From positions 26,285-90,284 of the forward strand of contig DHDI01000026.1 of NCBI GenBank assembly GCA_002399285.1: a stretch of 64,000 nucleotides of DNA, given 5' to 3'. The stretch comes from Thermoanaerobacterales bacterium UBA4880 (GTDB lineage: Bacteria > Bacillota > Thermoanaerobacteria > Thermoanaerobacterales > UBA4877). This document shows, piece by piece, positions 52,845-63,309 of this stretch; the stretch's first letter is position 1, and the number at the start of each line of letters is the position of its first letter. Below the pieces are notes generated by a model. That model was given only the letters and a program-made list of their open reading frames with translations. It had not been told where the DNA came from and searched no databases. Both the position numbers and the translations under genes were made by a program.

Positions 52845-55625
52845 CTATACAACCCCCAAAACATCCTTTAGGTATCCCTTTAAATACTGTCCGGTATAAG
52901 AAGTTTCAATCGCGCTGACCTCCTCCGGCGTACCGGTGGCTATTACTTCTCCTCCTCTGTCCCCGCCCTCCGGTCCGAGGTCTATAATATAATCGGCCGT
53001 CTTGATCACGTCCATATTATGTTCTATAACTATCACGGTGTTGCCCCCTTCCACCAGTCTGTCCAGTACATTGAGAAGCATCTGCACATCGGCCGTGTGA
53101 AGGCCTGTCGTAGGTTCATCCAATATATACAGCGTCTTCCCCGTGGGTCTGCGGGATAATTCCGTAGCTAACTTTACCCTTTGGGCCTCGCCACCGGATA
53201 ATTGGGTAGACGGCTGGCCAAGCTTGATATACCCCAGCCCGACGTCATAAAGTGTTTGGAGCTTCGCTTTTATCCTGGGTATATTTTCAAAAAACTTCAA
53301 TGCCTCCTCTACTGTCATATCCAAAATATCCGCTATATTTTTGCCCTTATATTTCACCTCAAGAGTCTCTCTGTTGTACCTCTTGCCCTTGCATACCTCG
53401 CACGGTACATACACGTCCGATAGAAAATGCATTTCTATGCGGATTATTCCATCTCCTCCGCAGGCTTCACAGCGTCCGCCCTTTACATTGAAGCTGAAAC
53501 GCCCCGGCTTATATCCTCTCATTTTGGCATCGGGCGTCTGTGAAAAAATCTCTCTTATAAAATCAAAGACCCCGGTATAGGTTGCCGGATTAGACCTTGG
53601 CGTACGCCCTATGGGCGATTGGTCGATGTTTATCACCTTATCGAGAAATTCGGTTCCCTCTATGCTGTCATGAGCACCGGCTTCCTCCCTTGCTCCGTTG
53701 AGCTCCTTGGCCAGGGCCTTATAAAGTATTTCATTTACTAGGCTGCTCTTTCCCGAACCCGAAACGCCGGTCACGCAATTGAATACGCCCATTGGAAAAG
53801 ACACGTCTATATTTTTAAGGTTGTTTTCCTCCGCTCCCCTTATAGTCAGCCAATGTTCGTTGGGTTTTCTCCTTTCTTCGGGAACAGGTATGCTCTTCTT
53901 TCCGCTCAGATACTGTCCTGTTATCGATCTTTCACATTTCTTTATATCGTCAATGGTACCGCACGCAACTATCTCGCCGCCATGACTGCCCGGGCCCGGT
54001 CCTACATCCACTATATAGTCCGCCGCATACATCGTTTCCTCGTCGTGTTCCACAACTATGAGGGTATTTCCAAGATCCCTCAGGTTGAGCAGCGTCTTTA
54101 GAAGCCGGCCGTTATCCCTTTGATGAAGCCCTATGCTTGGCTCATCAAGTATATAGAGAACGCCGACAAGTCCTGAACCTATCTGGCTCGCCAGCCTTAT
54201 CCTCTGCGATTCTCCTCCGGATAATGTCGCAGCAGCCCTGGAAAGGGTAAGGTAGTCGAGTCCGACGTCTATCAAGAATCCCAGTCTCGCCTTTATTTCT
54301 TTGAATATCTGAGATGCAATGATGTTTTCTCGGTCAGTCAAAACCAGTGAGTTAAGGAACTTAACAAGATCCCTTATCGACAGTTCCGTCATATCTGAGA
54401 TATTCATTCCACCTACCGTTACCGCCAAGCTTTCGGGTTTTAATCTCTTTCCGTGACATGCCGGGCAGGGAGTCGTCCTTAAATAATTAAATATCTCTTC
54501 TCTTACAAACCCCGACTTTGTATTCTTAAATCTTGTTTCCAACTCATTGAGTATACCTTCGTATTGCTCGTCGTCTCCATAGAGAAATTTGTTATATTCC
54601 TCCTCAGTCATATCTGCAACGGGTATATAGACATCCACACCCATTTTCCTCATGTTGGTGATCATATTGTGATAAGCCATAGTATCCTTGGCATACAGCC
54701 ATGAACCTATGGCCCCCGAGGTTATGGCCTTGGTCCTATCCGGTATCAGGAGATTAGGGTCAACCTTAAGATCCGTACCCAATCCGCTGCATACGGGGCA
54801 GGCTCCAAAGGGGCTGTTAAAGGAAAACACCCTTGGGCTCAATTCCTCAATGCTTATGCCGCAGTCGGGGCAGGCATAGTTCTCGCTGAAAAGCCACTCT
54901 TCTCCGCCGGTTACTTCTATCATGGCCAGGCCCTCGGAATGCTTAAGGGCCGTTTCAAGAGAGTCCGTTAGTCTACCCTCTATGCCCGGCCTTACGATAA
55001 GTCTGTCGACAATTACCTCTATGGAATGTTTTTTGTTTTTCTGCAGCTTTACATCCTGATTCACCTCAAAAACCGATCCATCGACACGCATGCGTATAAA
55101 CCCGCTCTTTTTGATGAGCTCAAATATCTTGGCAAACTCGCCTTTTCTGCCTCTTACCAAAGGCGACAGCACCTGTATCTTTGTACCCTGCGGCAGCGAC
55201 ATCACCCTATCCACCATCTGATCCACGGTCTGCTGACTTATTTCACGACCACAATTCGGGCAGTGGGGTATCCCTATTCGAGCATACAATAGACGGATGT
55301 AGTCGTATATTTCCGTGACGGTGCCTACGGTAGAACGCGGGTTCTTGCTGGTGGTTTTCTGATCTATGGATATGGCGGGAGAAAGGCCTTCTATATAGTC
55401 CACGTCCGGCTTGTTGGCCTGGCCTAAAAACTGTCTGGCATAGGCCGATAATGACTCCACATATCTCCTCTGTCCCTCCGCATAAATAGTGTCGAATGCC
55501 AAGGACGACTTACCGGAACCGCTGAGTCCGGTAATAACGACAAACTTATCTCTCGGTATGGATACGTCTATATTTTTCAGATTATGTTCCCTGGCTCCTT
55601 TTACATAGATTTCATCTTTTGACAT
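52845..55625 (-). CDS. uvrA: Excinuclease ABC subunit A
   Basis: UvrA is the damage-sensing ABC ATPase of nucleotide-excision repair. The protein (926 residues from ATG 55625) has two ATPase modules ([13 protein letters not shown] near the N-terminus; [16 protein letters not shown] in the second half) and zinc-binding cysteines in [16 protein letters not shown] and [12 protein letters not shown]...[16 protein letters not shown]. The ATG at 55625 follows GAGGTGAT; a GTG at 55637 lies within that site. It is followed by the FHA gene. Confidence 0.96.
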   Translation of the reverse strand: MSKDEIYVKGAREHNLKNIDVSIPRDKFVVITGLSGSGKSSLAFDTIYAEGQRRYVESLSAYARQFLGQANKPDVDYIEGLSPAISIDQKTTSKNPRSTVGTVTEIYDYIRLLYARIGIPHCPNCGREISQQTVDQMVDRVMSLPQGTKIQVLSPLVRGRKGEFAKIFELIKKSGFIRMRVDGSVFEVNQDVKLQKNKKHSIEVIVDRLIVRPGIEGRLTDSLETALKHSEGLAMIEVTGGEEWLFSENYACPDCGISIEELSPRVFSFNSPFGACPVCSGLGTDLKVDPNLLIPDRTKAITSGAIGSWLYAKDTMAYHNMITNMRKMGVDVYIPVADMTEEEYNKFLYGDDEQYEGILNELETRFKNTKSGFVREEIFNYLRTTPCPACHGKRLKPESLAVTVGGMNISDMTELSIRDLVKFLNSLVLTDRENIIASQIFKEIKARLGFLIDVGLDYLTLSRAAATLSGGESQRIRLASQIGSGLVGVLYILDEPSIGLHQRDNGRLLKTLLNLRDLGNTLIVVEHDEETMYAADYIVDVGPGPGSHGGEIVACGTIDDIKKCERSITGQYLSGKKSIPVPEERRKPNEHWLTIRGAEENNLKNIDVSFPMGVFNCVTGVSGSGKSSLVNEILYKALAKELNGAREEAGAHDSIEGTEFLDKVINIDQSPIGRTPRSNPATYTGVFDFIREIFSQTPDAKMRGYKPGRFSFNVKGGRCEACGGDGIIRIEMHFLSDVYVPCEVCKGKRYNRETLEVKYKGKNIADILDMTVEEALKFFENIPRIKAKLQTLYDVGLGYIKLGQPSTQLSGGEAQRVKLATELSRRPTGKTLYILDEPTTGLHTADVQMLLNVLDRLVEGGNTVIVIEHNMDVIKTADYIIDLGPEGGDRGGEVIATGTPEEVSAIETSYTGQYLKGYLKDVLGVV

Positions 55626-55688
55626 ACAATTTATCACCTCAGATTTAAGTCACAGGCGGACTATCGTTATATTGTAAAAATACCATCT

Positions 55689-57686
55689 TTATTTTTTTGA
55701 AAGGAGCTTTTTTAGATCCATCATCTTATCCCGCAGCTCTATAGCCTTTTCAAATTGCAACTCCTTTGCGGCGGCCATCATCTGATCTTCAAGAAAATTG
55801 ATGGTTACCATCAACTCTTCTTTATTCACAGGCTTTCTGCCATAAGACTTTGCCTTGCCCGTATTATAATCGCCTTTGGACTCGCTCACCTTTGTCATGG
55901 CAAGTATGTCCCTTACCCCCTTATGAACGGAGGTAGGCGTAATATTATTCTCTATGTTATAACGTACCTGTATCTCTCTTCTCCTACTAGTCTCGTCGAT
56001 TGCCCTTTTCATAGAATCCGTTATTACATCCGCATACATTATGACCCGGCCCTCAACGTTTCGTGCTGCCCTACCAGACGTCTGGATCAGGGATACTTCC
56101 GATCTTAAAAAGCCCTCCTTATCGGCATCCAATATAGCCACCAGCTCTACTTCGGGAAGATCCAGGCCTTCTCTTAAGAGATTTATGCCGACCAACACGT
56201 CAAATTTGCCCAGCCTTAAGTCCCGTATTATCTCCATTCTCTCCAAGGCATCTATATCCGAATGCATATACCTCACCCTTATGCCTATGTTCTTTAAATA
56301 ATCGGTAAGATCCTCGGCCATACGTTTTGTTAATGTGGTCACAAGGACCCTGTGTCCCTTCTTCGACGTCTTCCTTATTTCCGCCACCAGATCGTCTATC
56401 TGTCCCGTTACCGGCCGGACGTCTATCGACGGATCGACGAGCCCCGTGGGTCTTATTATCTGTTCGACGACCTGCTGCGAATGCTCTAGTTCAAAGGGTC
56501 CCGGAGTAGCGGATACAAACACCACCTGATTTATCTTTTTCACAAACTCGTCAAACTTTAGCGGTCTGTTATCATATGCCGACGGCATTCTGAAACCATG
56601 CTCCACCAAAGAATCTTTTCTCGACCTGTCGCCGTTATACATAGCCCTCAGCTGAGGGATGGTCTCATGGGACTCGTCGATAAAGAGCAAAAAATCATCG
56701 GGAAAATAATCTATGAGGGTATATGGCGCGCTGCCCGGCGACCTACCCGACAGATGCCGGGAATAGTTTTCTATTCCCTTGCAGTAGCCCATTTCCTGAA
56801 GCATTTCCAGATCAAACATAGTCCGCTGTTTTAATCTTTCCGCCTCCAATATTTTTCCATCATCCTTAAGTTTTTCATACCAACTCTCAAACTCCTCCTG
56901 TATACTGTTTATGGCATTCCTCAATTTTTCCTGAGTTGTGGCATAATGCGATGCGGGAAGTATGGAAACATGGCGCAGGTCTCCCAGAATCTCTCCCGTC
57001 AAAACATCTATCTCAGTGAGCCTGTCTATCTCGTCGCCAAAGAATTCGATTCTTATAGCCTTATTTGTAGATGAAGCGGGAAACACCTCGATGGTATCTC
57101 CTTTGACTCTGAACTTGCCTCTTGAAAAGTCAATGTCATTCCTGTCATAATGTATGTTCACGAGATGTTTCAATACCTCATCCCTGTCCTTATTCATACC
57201 CGGCCTCAGTGAAAGCACCAAATCCCTGTAATCGGAAGGATCACCCAAGCCATATATACATGATACGCTGGCTACTATTATGACATCACGTCTTTCAAAC
57301 AATGCCGCCGTAGCCGAGTGCCGCATCTTATCTATCTCGTCATTTATAGAAGCATCTTTTTCTATATATAGATCAGACTCGGGGACATACGCCTCAGGCT
57401 GATAGTAATCATAATAGCTGACAAAGTACTCTACGGCATTCTCAGGAAAAAATTCCTTAAACTCACTGCATAGCTGCGCCGCAAGAGTTTTATTGTGTGC
57501 CAGCACAAGTGTCGGCTTCTGAACTCTTTGAATAATGTTGGCCATGGTAAATGTTTTGCCTGACCCTGTCACTCCCAGCATTGTCTGGTATTTCATACCA
57601 TCGTCTATTCCCCGCGAGAGTCCGTCTATTGCCTGTGGCTGATCTCCCCTCACCGTATAATCACTAACTAATTTGAATTCTCCCAT
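55689..57686 (-). CDS. uvrB: Excinuclease ABC subunit B
   Basis: UvrB is the helicase-like damage-verification subunit. The 665-residue protein has Walker A GVTGSGKT (about 39-46), the beta-hairpin region [16 protein letters not shown]-like [10 protein letters not shown], motif VI-like [13 protein letters not shown], and the C-terminal UVR motif ([17 protein letters not shown]). It is transcribed just before uvrA. A minus-strand -10 box (TGGTATAAT, extended) is at 57726-57721, without a good -35 box. Confidence 0.96.
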   Translation of the reverse strand: MGEFKLVSDYTVRGDQPQAIDGLSRGIDDGMKYQTMLGVTGSGKTFTMANIIQRVQKPTLVLAHNKTLAAQLCSEFKEFFPENAVEYFVSYYDYYQPEAYVPESDLYIEKDASINDEIDKMRHSATAALFERRDVIIVASVSCIYGLGDPSDYRDLVLSLRPGMNKDRDEVLKHLVNIHYDRNDIDFSRGKFRVKGDTIEVFPASSTNKAIRIEFFGDEIDRLTEIDVLTGEILGDLRHVSILPASHYATTQEKLRNAINSIQEEFESWYEKLKDDGKILEAERLKQRTMFDLEMLQEMGYCKGIENYSRHLSGRSPGSAPYTLIDYFPDDFLLFIDESHETIPQLRAMYNGDRSRKDSLVEHGFRMPSAYDNRPLKFDEFVKKINQVVFVSATPGPFELEHSQQVVEQIIRPTGLVDPSIDVRPVTGQIDDLVAEIRKTSKKGHRVLVTTLTKRMAEDLTDYLKNIGIRVRYMHSDIDALERMEIIRDLRLGKFDVLVGINLLREGLDLPEVELVAILDADKEGFLRSEVSLIQTSGRAARNVEGRVIMYADVITDSMKRAIDETSRRREIQVRYNIENNITPTSVHKGVRDILAMTKVSESKGDYNTGKAKSYGRKPVNKEELMVTINFLEDQMMAAAKELQFEKAIELRDKMMDLKKLLSKK

Positions 57687-57720
57687 ACTTTCACCGCCAT
57701 TTAAAATAACCTATTATTTT

Positions 57721-57728
57721 ATTATACC
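57721..57728 (-). promoter_or_regulatory. Extended -10 promoter of uvrB (weak)
   Basis: TGGTATAAT on the minus strand has an extended -10 (TG-N-TATAAT), 35 bp before the uvrB start codon. No convincing -35 box is visible. Confidence 0.4.
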
Positions 57729-57761
57729 ATATTAGGCAACTATATATAAAATCAATCAAAA

Positions 57762-57774
57762 AGAGGCCCCCTCT
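57762..57774 (-). terminator. Short terminator-like hairpin after the PDZ protein gene
   Basis: On the minus strand AGAGG pairs with CCTCT around a 3-nt loop and is followed by TTTTT. It is short, so confidence is moderate. It would end the ctpA-PDZ transcript before uvrB. Confidence 0.5.
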
Positions 57775-57776
57775 CG

Positions 57777-59021
57777 TCAATGGCGGCCCCATTTCTTCCT
57801 GATTTTTTCACTTACCTTTTCTAATACGGACGGCGCTTCGGAAACTATAAATGACGGCGGATTCTCCTTAGGTACAAAAAGGATTCCCAGTTGCCTTACA
57901 CCATTTTTGTAGTCGCTGTATTCCAACGATTTAGCGGTTCCGTTCGGATCGACTGCATCAACATATATGTGCGGCTCCGTTTCGCAGAGGACGTTCTTGA
58001 TGTCCGTTTCACTGTCTATCCGCATACCGTTAATGCCGACTATAACATCCCCCGGACCAAGGCCCATCTTATCTGCCGCCTGCCCCCTCATTACCTCCAA
58101 TATTCTCATGCCTCTCTCGGGCGCCACGTACAAGGGTTCGCCTTTGTCCTCCACATATCTTCCATATAAGATCAAGGCCTCATGACCTATCGGCGCAAAG
58201 AGAGCGGCAATATACTTCATTATCGTACTGTTCGCCGCAAAGACGGATAAAGTTATCAGTATTATGCTGAATCCCAAAAGCCTGATTGCAGAATCCCTGC
58301 TCCTTTTTTCCGGTGTTCCGGTAAGAACTATATCGCCATACCCCAGGGCAGCGATACCGTTCATGATAACGAACACCGTGCTCTGCGTGACCCCCGGGAG
58401 CCGAATGAGCGGCCACCAATCAGGCGTTTCGATCGTTCCGCCGTTTAGAAATGGTCCCGAATAAAGCACAAGCATCAATATAGGTATCGGCCAAAATCTT
58501 TGCAGATTGAAACCTCCCACGATACTGCCGTCCTTTCGCTCCACAAAGATGGGCAATCTATCCCTGTGCCCGTCGAGCCATATGAGGAGACTTTCCATCA
58601 GGTGAAGCACTCCCACCAATGCCATCAGGCCGGCAACATTTATTTTGGGATATCCGAAAATCAAGCTTATCAGAGAAATGAGGCCCCCGGCATATGAAAA
58701 ACAGATATACCGGGGATTTATAAGCATCAGGAGTATGGCCAGCGGCCAGACATACTCCAATCCCGATTGATCCATGGTCACTCCAAGAAACACCATTATA
58801 AAGCTGCCTATAAGTCCCCCCAAGAGCCCGAAGAAAACGGAGTCCATCACCCTCTCCTTTATAGGGTACTGGACAGTTCCCAGAATGTCTTTCTCCATAC
58901 TGACGGTCCTGCGGTATTGAAAGTACACTAAGAGAACGACCACCCAAAATAATGGCTGAATCAAGGTAAGCGAGTAGGTTTTTATTATGAGCCAAGCCAT
59001 CTTCAGAAGTTTTGATAACAT
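57777..59021 (-). CDS. Polytopic membrane protein with C-terminal PDZ domain
   Basis: The 414-residue protein has about eight membrane segments and a PDZ domain near residues 310-390 (GMRILEVMRGQAADKMGLGPGDVIVGING). It resembles MinJ-like PDZ membrane proteins of Firmicutes, which link division-site proteins. It follows ctpA with a small overlap region (59027 and 59021 are 5 bp apart), so the two are co-transcribed. Start ATG 59021 follows AGGTGATAGTT. The function in this organism is not proven. Confidence 0.78.
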   Translation of the reverse strand: MLSKLLKMAWLIIKTYSLTLIQPLFWVVVLLVYFQYRRTVSMEKDILGTVQYPIKERVMDSVFFGLLGGLIGSFIMVFLGVTMDQSGLEYVWPLAILLMLINPRYICFSYAGGLISLISLIFGYPKINVAGLMALVGVLHLMESLLIWLDGHRDRLPIFVERKDGSIVGGFNLQRFWPIPILMLVLYSGPFLNGGTIETPDWWPLIRLPGVTQSTVFVIMNGIAALGYGDIVLTGTPEKRSRDSAIRLLGFSIILITLSVFAANSTIMKYIAALFAPIGHEALILYGRYVEDKGEPLYVAPERGMRILEVMRGQAADKMGLGPGDVIVGINGMRIDSETDIKNVLCETEPHIYVDAVDPNGTAKSLEYSDYKNGVRQLGILFVPKENPPSFIVSEAPSVLEKVSEKIRKKWGRH

Positions 59022-59026
59022 AACTA

Positions 59027-60232
59027 TCACCTGCTTATTTTCTGTTTCAATACCTCTACCGCCTTGATCAACTGGGTATCCTTATCTTTCGGAATATTTG
59101 ACTCCTGCTGCAGCTCTTCCGGAAGCTGCACGACCACGTCGGGTGTTATCCCCTTGCCCTGTATGTCGGTGCCCTTCGGCGTATAGTATTTTGCAATTGT
59201 ATATTTGAGACCTGAACCGTCATCAAATTTATATGTGGTTTGAACCAGACCCTTTCCAAAAGTCTTGGTTCCAATCAGCGTACCTGCGCCATTGTCCCTT
59301 ATGGCGCCGGATAGTATCTCAGAAGCACTTGCACTCCCGCCGTTCACTAAAACGACCAGCGGAAGGCCAAGCGATTTAGCGTCGGAGTAGCTATAGTCCT
59401 TCTTACCATCTCTGTATTCAGTATATACAACGGTCCCCTTGGGAAGAATTTCATCCGCAATGTTCACACATACATTCAGCAGACCGCCGGGATTATCTCT
59501 TAGGTCAATTATCAATCCCTTGATATTTTGTGACTTAAGTTTATTCACGGCATTTTTAAAGTCCTCGTCCGAGTGCTCGTCGAACATGGTCAGTCTTATA
59601 TATCCAATATCATCGTTGAGCTTTTCATAACTCACGGTCTCCAATTTTATAATGGCTCTTTTTATATTAAAATCCAGAGGCTGTTTTGCCCCTTCCCTCG
59701 TAATGGTGACCTTCACAGTCGTCCCGGCCTTGCCCTTCATCATAGCTACGGCGGCATCCAGGTCCTTTCCGGATACCTTCTTATTATCCACTTCGGTTAT
59801 GATATCCAGCGCTCTTATGCCTGCCGTCTCGGCAGGGGAACCTTTTATAGGAGAGACCACGACAATATTTCCCTTATCATCGGCAGATACCACCAAACCG
59901 ACTCCGGCATAGTTGCCGGTAGTCTCAGTCATAAAATCGCTGTATTCTTTCTCTGTCATATACACGGTGTACGGGTCGTTCAGGGAAGCTGCCATGCCCT
60001 TAAAGGCCCCATCGTACAATTTGTTTGTATCCACATCGGAAACATATCCCTTACTCAATATGGTCTTTATATCATTCAATTTTTTGAATGCCTGTAAATT
60101 ATCATAATCGCGTCCCGAAAGCACAACCGAACCGCCGGGCAATGGCAGCGGCACAAAGCTGATCAATGCGACGGCAGCGACAAATCCTACCAAAACAAGA
60201 GCAATATCCTTTATGAAATTTTTGTTTCGCAC
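59027..60232 (-). CDS. ctpA: S41 family C-terminal processing peptidase
   Basis: The 401-residue protease has an N-terminal membrane anchor (about 10-30), a PDZ domain (about 100-185; GVGLVVSADDKGNIVVV) and the S41 catalytic core with the nucleophile serine in VNGGSASASEI and the lysine in FGKGLVQ. It works outside the membrane, probably trimming cell-wall proteins. The start is GTG at 60232 after GAGGTGAT. The PDZ membrane protein follows in the same transcript. Confidence 0.94.
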   Translation of the reverse strand: MRNKNFIKDIALVLVGFVAAVALISFVPLPLPGGSVVLSGRDYDNLQAFKKLNDIKTILSKGYVSDVDTNKLYDGAFKGMAASLNDPYTVYMTEKEYSDFMTETTGNYAGVGLVVSADDKGNIVVVSPIKGSPAETAGIRALDIITEVDNKKVSGKDLDAAVAMMKGKAGTTVKVTITREGAKQPLDFNIKRAIIKLETVSYEKLNDDIGYIRLTMFDEHSDEDFKNAVNKLKSQNIKGLIIDLRDNPGGLLNVCVNIADEILPKGTVVYTEYRDGKKDYSYSDAKSLGLPLVVLVNGGSASASEILSGAIRDNGAGTLIGTKTFGKGLVQTTYKFDDGSGLKYTIAKYYTPKGTDIQGKGITPDVVVQLPEELQQESNIPKDKDTQLIKAVEVLKQKISR

Positions 60233-60307
60233 ACAATATCACCTCTAAAAAATGTATGTAAGTACATTTACACTTACCATAAGATTATACAATATTATCA
60301 ATAAAAA

Positions 60308-60332
60308 AAATAGGTACTGTATGTACCTATTT
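60308..60332 (-). terminator. Terminator of the ftsEX-M23 transcript
   Basis: On the minus strand AAATAGGTAC pairs with GTACCTATTT (10 bp, 5-nt loop), followed by eight T residues counting the stem end. It lies between the M23 peptidase gene and ctpA. The rest of 60233-60393 shows no clear further element. Confidence 0.85.
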
Positions 60333-60393
60333 CCAGACCGGTGACAAAGCGGCAGTCCGGCCTGTCAATAATCCAAATATTTACTTTATGCAC

Positions 60394-61530
60394 CTATTTC
60401 AGATACGGCATGGGATCGACCGGCGTACCGTTCTTCCTGACCTCAAAATGTACATGCGACCCGGTGGCAAGCCCGGTGCTCCCGGCTTTTGCTATCTGTT
60501 CCCCTTTTGTTACCTTATCCCCCACTTTTACCAGCAACTTAGAGTTATGGCCATACAGAGTCGAAAGCCCGCTGCCGTGATCGATAATTACCGCATTGCC
60601 ATAGCCTCCATAAGAACCTGCAAATATCACCTCGCCGTCGGCAGCTGCTAAAACCCTGCTTCCGGTAGCTGTAGCCAAATCCACCCCCGTATGTAATTTT
60701 TTTGTCTTTAGTATCGGATGCGTCCTCCAGCCGTACGGATCAGAAATTCTGGTATAGTCCGGCGCCGGCCAGCCAAGCGCGCCGCCGCCATATGTCAGTT
60801 TGGACTTTGCCTGTAGCTTTTTTATCATATTACCTATCTCGGCAGATTCCTTCTCAGCCATATCCAGCTCATTTTCCAGTTGACCCTTTTGTGCATCCAG
60901 TCTGCTTACAAGCAAATTCCTGTCCGTTTCCTGATTTTTTAAATCCCTCTTCCTCGAATCTATCTGACTCTTGGTCGACAACAGCTGAGCCCTTTGATCA
61001 AGAAGATCTTGTTTTACCTTTTCTATAACGTCCCTCTTGTCCTTCATTTCTTCAAGTAAATTGTTATCATACTTAATGACCCTCTGTATCATATCCAGGC
61101 GGGAAATAAAGTCGCTGAAATTAGTGGAATCGAGCAATACCTCCACGTAACCTGTCGGTCCGTTTATATACATCGCCCTTAGCCTTTCTTTATAAAGGCC
61201 GTCCTCTTTATCAAGAGAATCCTGTGCTTGTTCCAAATCGCTTTGTGTCTTTTCACAATTTTGCTGGATCTGGTTCAGTTGTACCTGCAGAGTTTCCAGT
61301 TTAGAATTGGTATCGGTTATTTTTTGGTCAAGTTCTTCCAATTCTTTAAGACACTGGTCCTTTTGTTTAACTACGGTATTGATTTGTACCTTTGTACTTT
61401 TGATTTTTTTATCAACGGTCTGCTTTTGTTTTGTATAATCATTCAGCGTATCGGCGCTGGCAGTACCGAGAAACAATGTAATTGCGACTGCGGTAACTGT
61501 AAACGCCGAAAATAGTCTTTTGAATTTCAT
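60394..61530 (-). CDS. FtsEX-associated murein hydrolase (M23 peptidase with coiled coil)
   Basis: The protein (378 residues from ATG 61530, after GGGGAGG) has a signal peptide, a long coiled-coil region (about 30-240) and a C-terminal M23/LytM domain with the active-site elements LHTGVDLA (zinc ligands His and Asp) and HVHFEV. All ligands are present, so the enzyme is probably active rather than a pure activator like EnvC. It lies directly after ftsX, so the coiled coil probably contacts FtsX. Confidence 0.9.
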   Translation of the reverse strand: MKFKRLFSAFTVTAVAITLFLGTASADTLNDYTKQKQTVDKKIKSTKVQINTVVKQKDQCLKELEELDQKITDTNSKLETLQVQLNQIQQNCEKTQSDLEQAQDSLDKEDGLYKERLRAMYINGPTGYVEVLLDSTNFSDFISRLDMIQRVIKYDNNLLEEMKDKRDVIEKVKQDLLDQRAQLLSTKSQIDSRKRDLKNQETDRNLLVSRLDAQKGQLENELDMAEKESAEIGNMIKKLQAKSKLTYGGGALGWPAPDYTRISDPYGWRTHPILKTKKLHTGVDLATATGSRVLAAADGEVIFAGSYGGYGNAVIIDHGSGLSTLYGHNSKLLVKVGDKVTKGEQIAKAGSTGLATGSHVHFEVRKNGTPVDPMPYLK

Positions 61531-61551
61531 CTGTTGCAACCTCCCCATGGA

Positions 61552-62439
61552 TTAAGCTTTAAGAAATTTTCGTATAGAAAGCGTACTCCCCATTATCCCA
61601 ATTATAAGGCCAATTGAAAAAAGTATCGGAAAGGCACTGTTTATAATTGTAGCAGAAGGCAGAAGTCCGAATACGAACATACTTGTCGCCATATATCTTA
61701 CCGCATAGCCATAACCCACTTTCAACACCGCCAGAGCTACTGCAGTGCCTATGATACCCAAAACGGCTCCTTCTATTATAAACGGCCATCGTATAAACCA
61801 ATCGGTCGCACCCACATACCTCATTATGGTGATTTCTCTCCGCCTTGCATAAACGGCTGTCCGGATAGTGTTATAAATGATCACTATAGATATTACAACA
61901 AGCACCGCAATGAGTATCAGGCTTACAATACGTATTATGTAGGTAACATTCAGTATCTTGTCCACGATATCCTTGCCATACTCAACTTGATCAATCCCAT
62001 CCATAGTTTTAAGCGCTTTTGCCACATTATCCATATACTCAGGCGATGTTGTACTTATGGTAAATGAAGCGGGCATCGGGTTATCGTCCTCAAGACCTGT
62101 CAAAAGATCGCCTCTGTCGCCTAGTTGACTTTTAAAATTCTTTAAAGCCGCTTCTTTAGATTCATACTTTACTTCTTTGATTCCCTGCAAGGTTTTGATC
62201 CTTCCATCCAATACGTCTATCTTTTCCTTACTTAAGTCATCCTTTAAAAATGCTCTTATCTGTAGCTGAGATTCCACTTGAGACGCAATATTGTCAACGT
62301 TCAATATCAATGTCAAAAATATGCCGAGCATAAAGAGGGCGGCTATGACGGATGTAATTGAAGCCAATGTCATCATCTTGTTATGTCTGAGGTTATAAAA
62401 ACCCTCTTTAAAATAATATCCCATATTATTTAGCGACAT
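61552..62439 (-). CDS. ftsX: Cell division ABC-like permease FtsX
   Basis: The 295-residue protein has four membrane segments and a large extracellular loop between the first two, the FtsX topology (VIAALFMLGIFLTLILNVDN and later IIRIVSLILIAVLVVIS). With FtsE it activates cell-wall hydrolases at the septum. The ATG at 62439 follows GGGGTG and overlaps the end of ftsE by 14 bp; a start at 62463 is also possible. Confidence 0.93.
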   Translation of the reverse strand: MSLNNMGYYFKEGFYNLRHNKMMTLASITSVIAALFMLGIFLTLILNVDNIASQVESQLQIRAFLKDDLSKEKIDVLDGRIKTLQGIKEVKYESKEAALKNFKSQLGDRGDLLTGLEDDNPMPASFTISTTSPEYMDNVAKALKTMDGIDQVEYGKDIVDKILNVTYIIRIVSLILIAVLVVISIVIIYNTIRTAVYARRREITIMRYVGATDWFIRWPFIIEGAVLGIIGTAVALAVLKVGYGYAVRYMATSMFVFGLLPSATIINSAFPILFSIGLIIGIMGSTLSIRKFLKA

Positions 62440-63115
62440 TACTGTATACACCCCTTGTCTCATCCCTTACGATATTGCCCTTATTAAGCGATATGACACG
62501 TTTTTTCAAGCTTGTGACTATATCCTTGGCATGAGTCGCCACCAATACAGTAGTGCCTCTTCTGTTTATCTCACTGATAAGATCGATTATTCCCCACGCG
62601 GTATCGGGATCAAGATTACCAGTCGGCTCGTCAGCTATAAAAACCGTCGGTTTATTTACAAGGGCTCTGGCTATGGCAGTTCTCTGCTGTTCGCCGCCGG
62701 ACAATTCCTGTGGATACCTGTATGCTTTATCCGATAATCCCACTAGAGACAAAACCATGGGGACCTGTTTCCTTATTGTACTTCCATGCACCCCAGTAAC
62801 TAAAAGCGCAAAAGCCACATTATCATACACCGTCTTTTCAGGCAGAAGCTTATAATCTTGAAAAACCACTCCAAGCTTTCTCCTATAATATGGTATAACC
62901 GCAGGTTTCATATGTACTACATCATATCCGTTTACTACGATGTTACCGCCCGACGGATTTTCTTCTTTCAATAAGAGTTTTAAAATAGTCGATTTACCCG
63001 CACCGCTTGGTCCCACCAAAAATGCAAATTCGCCCTTCTCTATAAAAAAGCTTATATCACTAAGCGCAATTACATTCCCCGAATATTTTTTTGATACTCC
63101 TTTGAATTCAATCAT
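62426..63115 (-). CDS. ftsE: Cell division ATP-binding protein FtsE
   Basis: The ATPase partner of FtsX, 229 residues from ATG 63115 (after GGAGG). It has Walker A GPSGAGKST, signature LSGGEQQRTAIARAL and Walker B TVFIADEPTGNLDPD. It and ftsX are transcribed together with the M23 peptidase. A start at 63136 is rejected because the ribosome site lies between the two. Confidence 0.95.
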   Translation of the reverse strand: MIEFKGVSKKYSGNVIALSDISFFIEKGEFAFLVGPSGAGKSTILKLLLKEENPSGGNIVVNGYDVVHMKPAVIPYYRRKLGVVFQDYKLLPEKTVYDNVAFALLVTGVHGSTIRKQVPMVLSLVGLSDKAYRYPQELSGGEQQRTAIARALVNKPTVFIADEPTGNLDPDTAWGIIDLISEINRRGTTVLVATHAKDIVTSLKKRVISLNKGNIVRDETRGVYSNVAK

Positions 63116-63145
63116 TAGTAAACCTCCAGATTGCATAGTAACATG

Positions 63146-63174
63146 TATATACTTATTTCTTCATTTTTAATCAA
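63146..63174 (-). promoter_or_regulatory. Promoter of ftsE
   Basis: TTGATT (63174-63169) and TATATA (63151-63146) on the minus strand are 17 bp apart, about 30 bp before the ftsE start codon. The rest of the divergent gap up to 63309 is AT-rich and shows no other clear element. Confidence 0.45.
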
Positions 63175-63309
63175 ATTCCTTCTTGAAATGATAAAAATTT
63201 TGCTAGTATTTGTTGGAAAATGCATGTGGATAAATATGTTTAAATTGTTAATAACTTACATTGAATATTTACCCTATGTTTGGAAAAGTATATATTCGAG
63301 GTGAATTAT

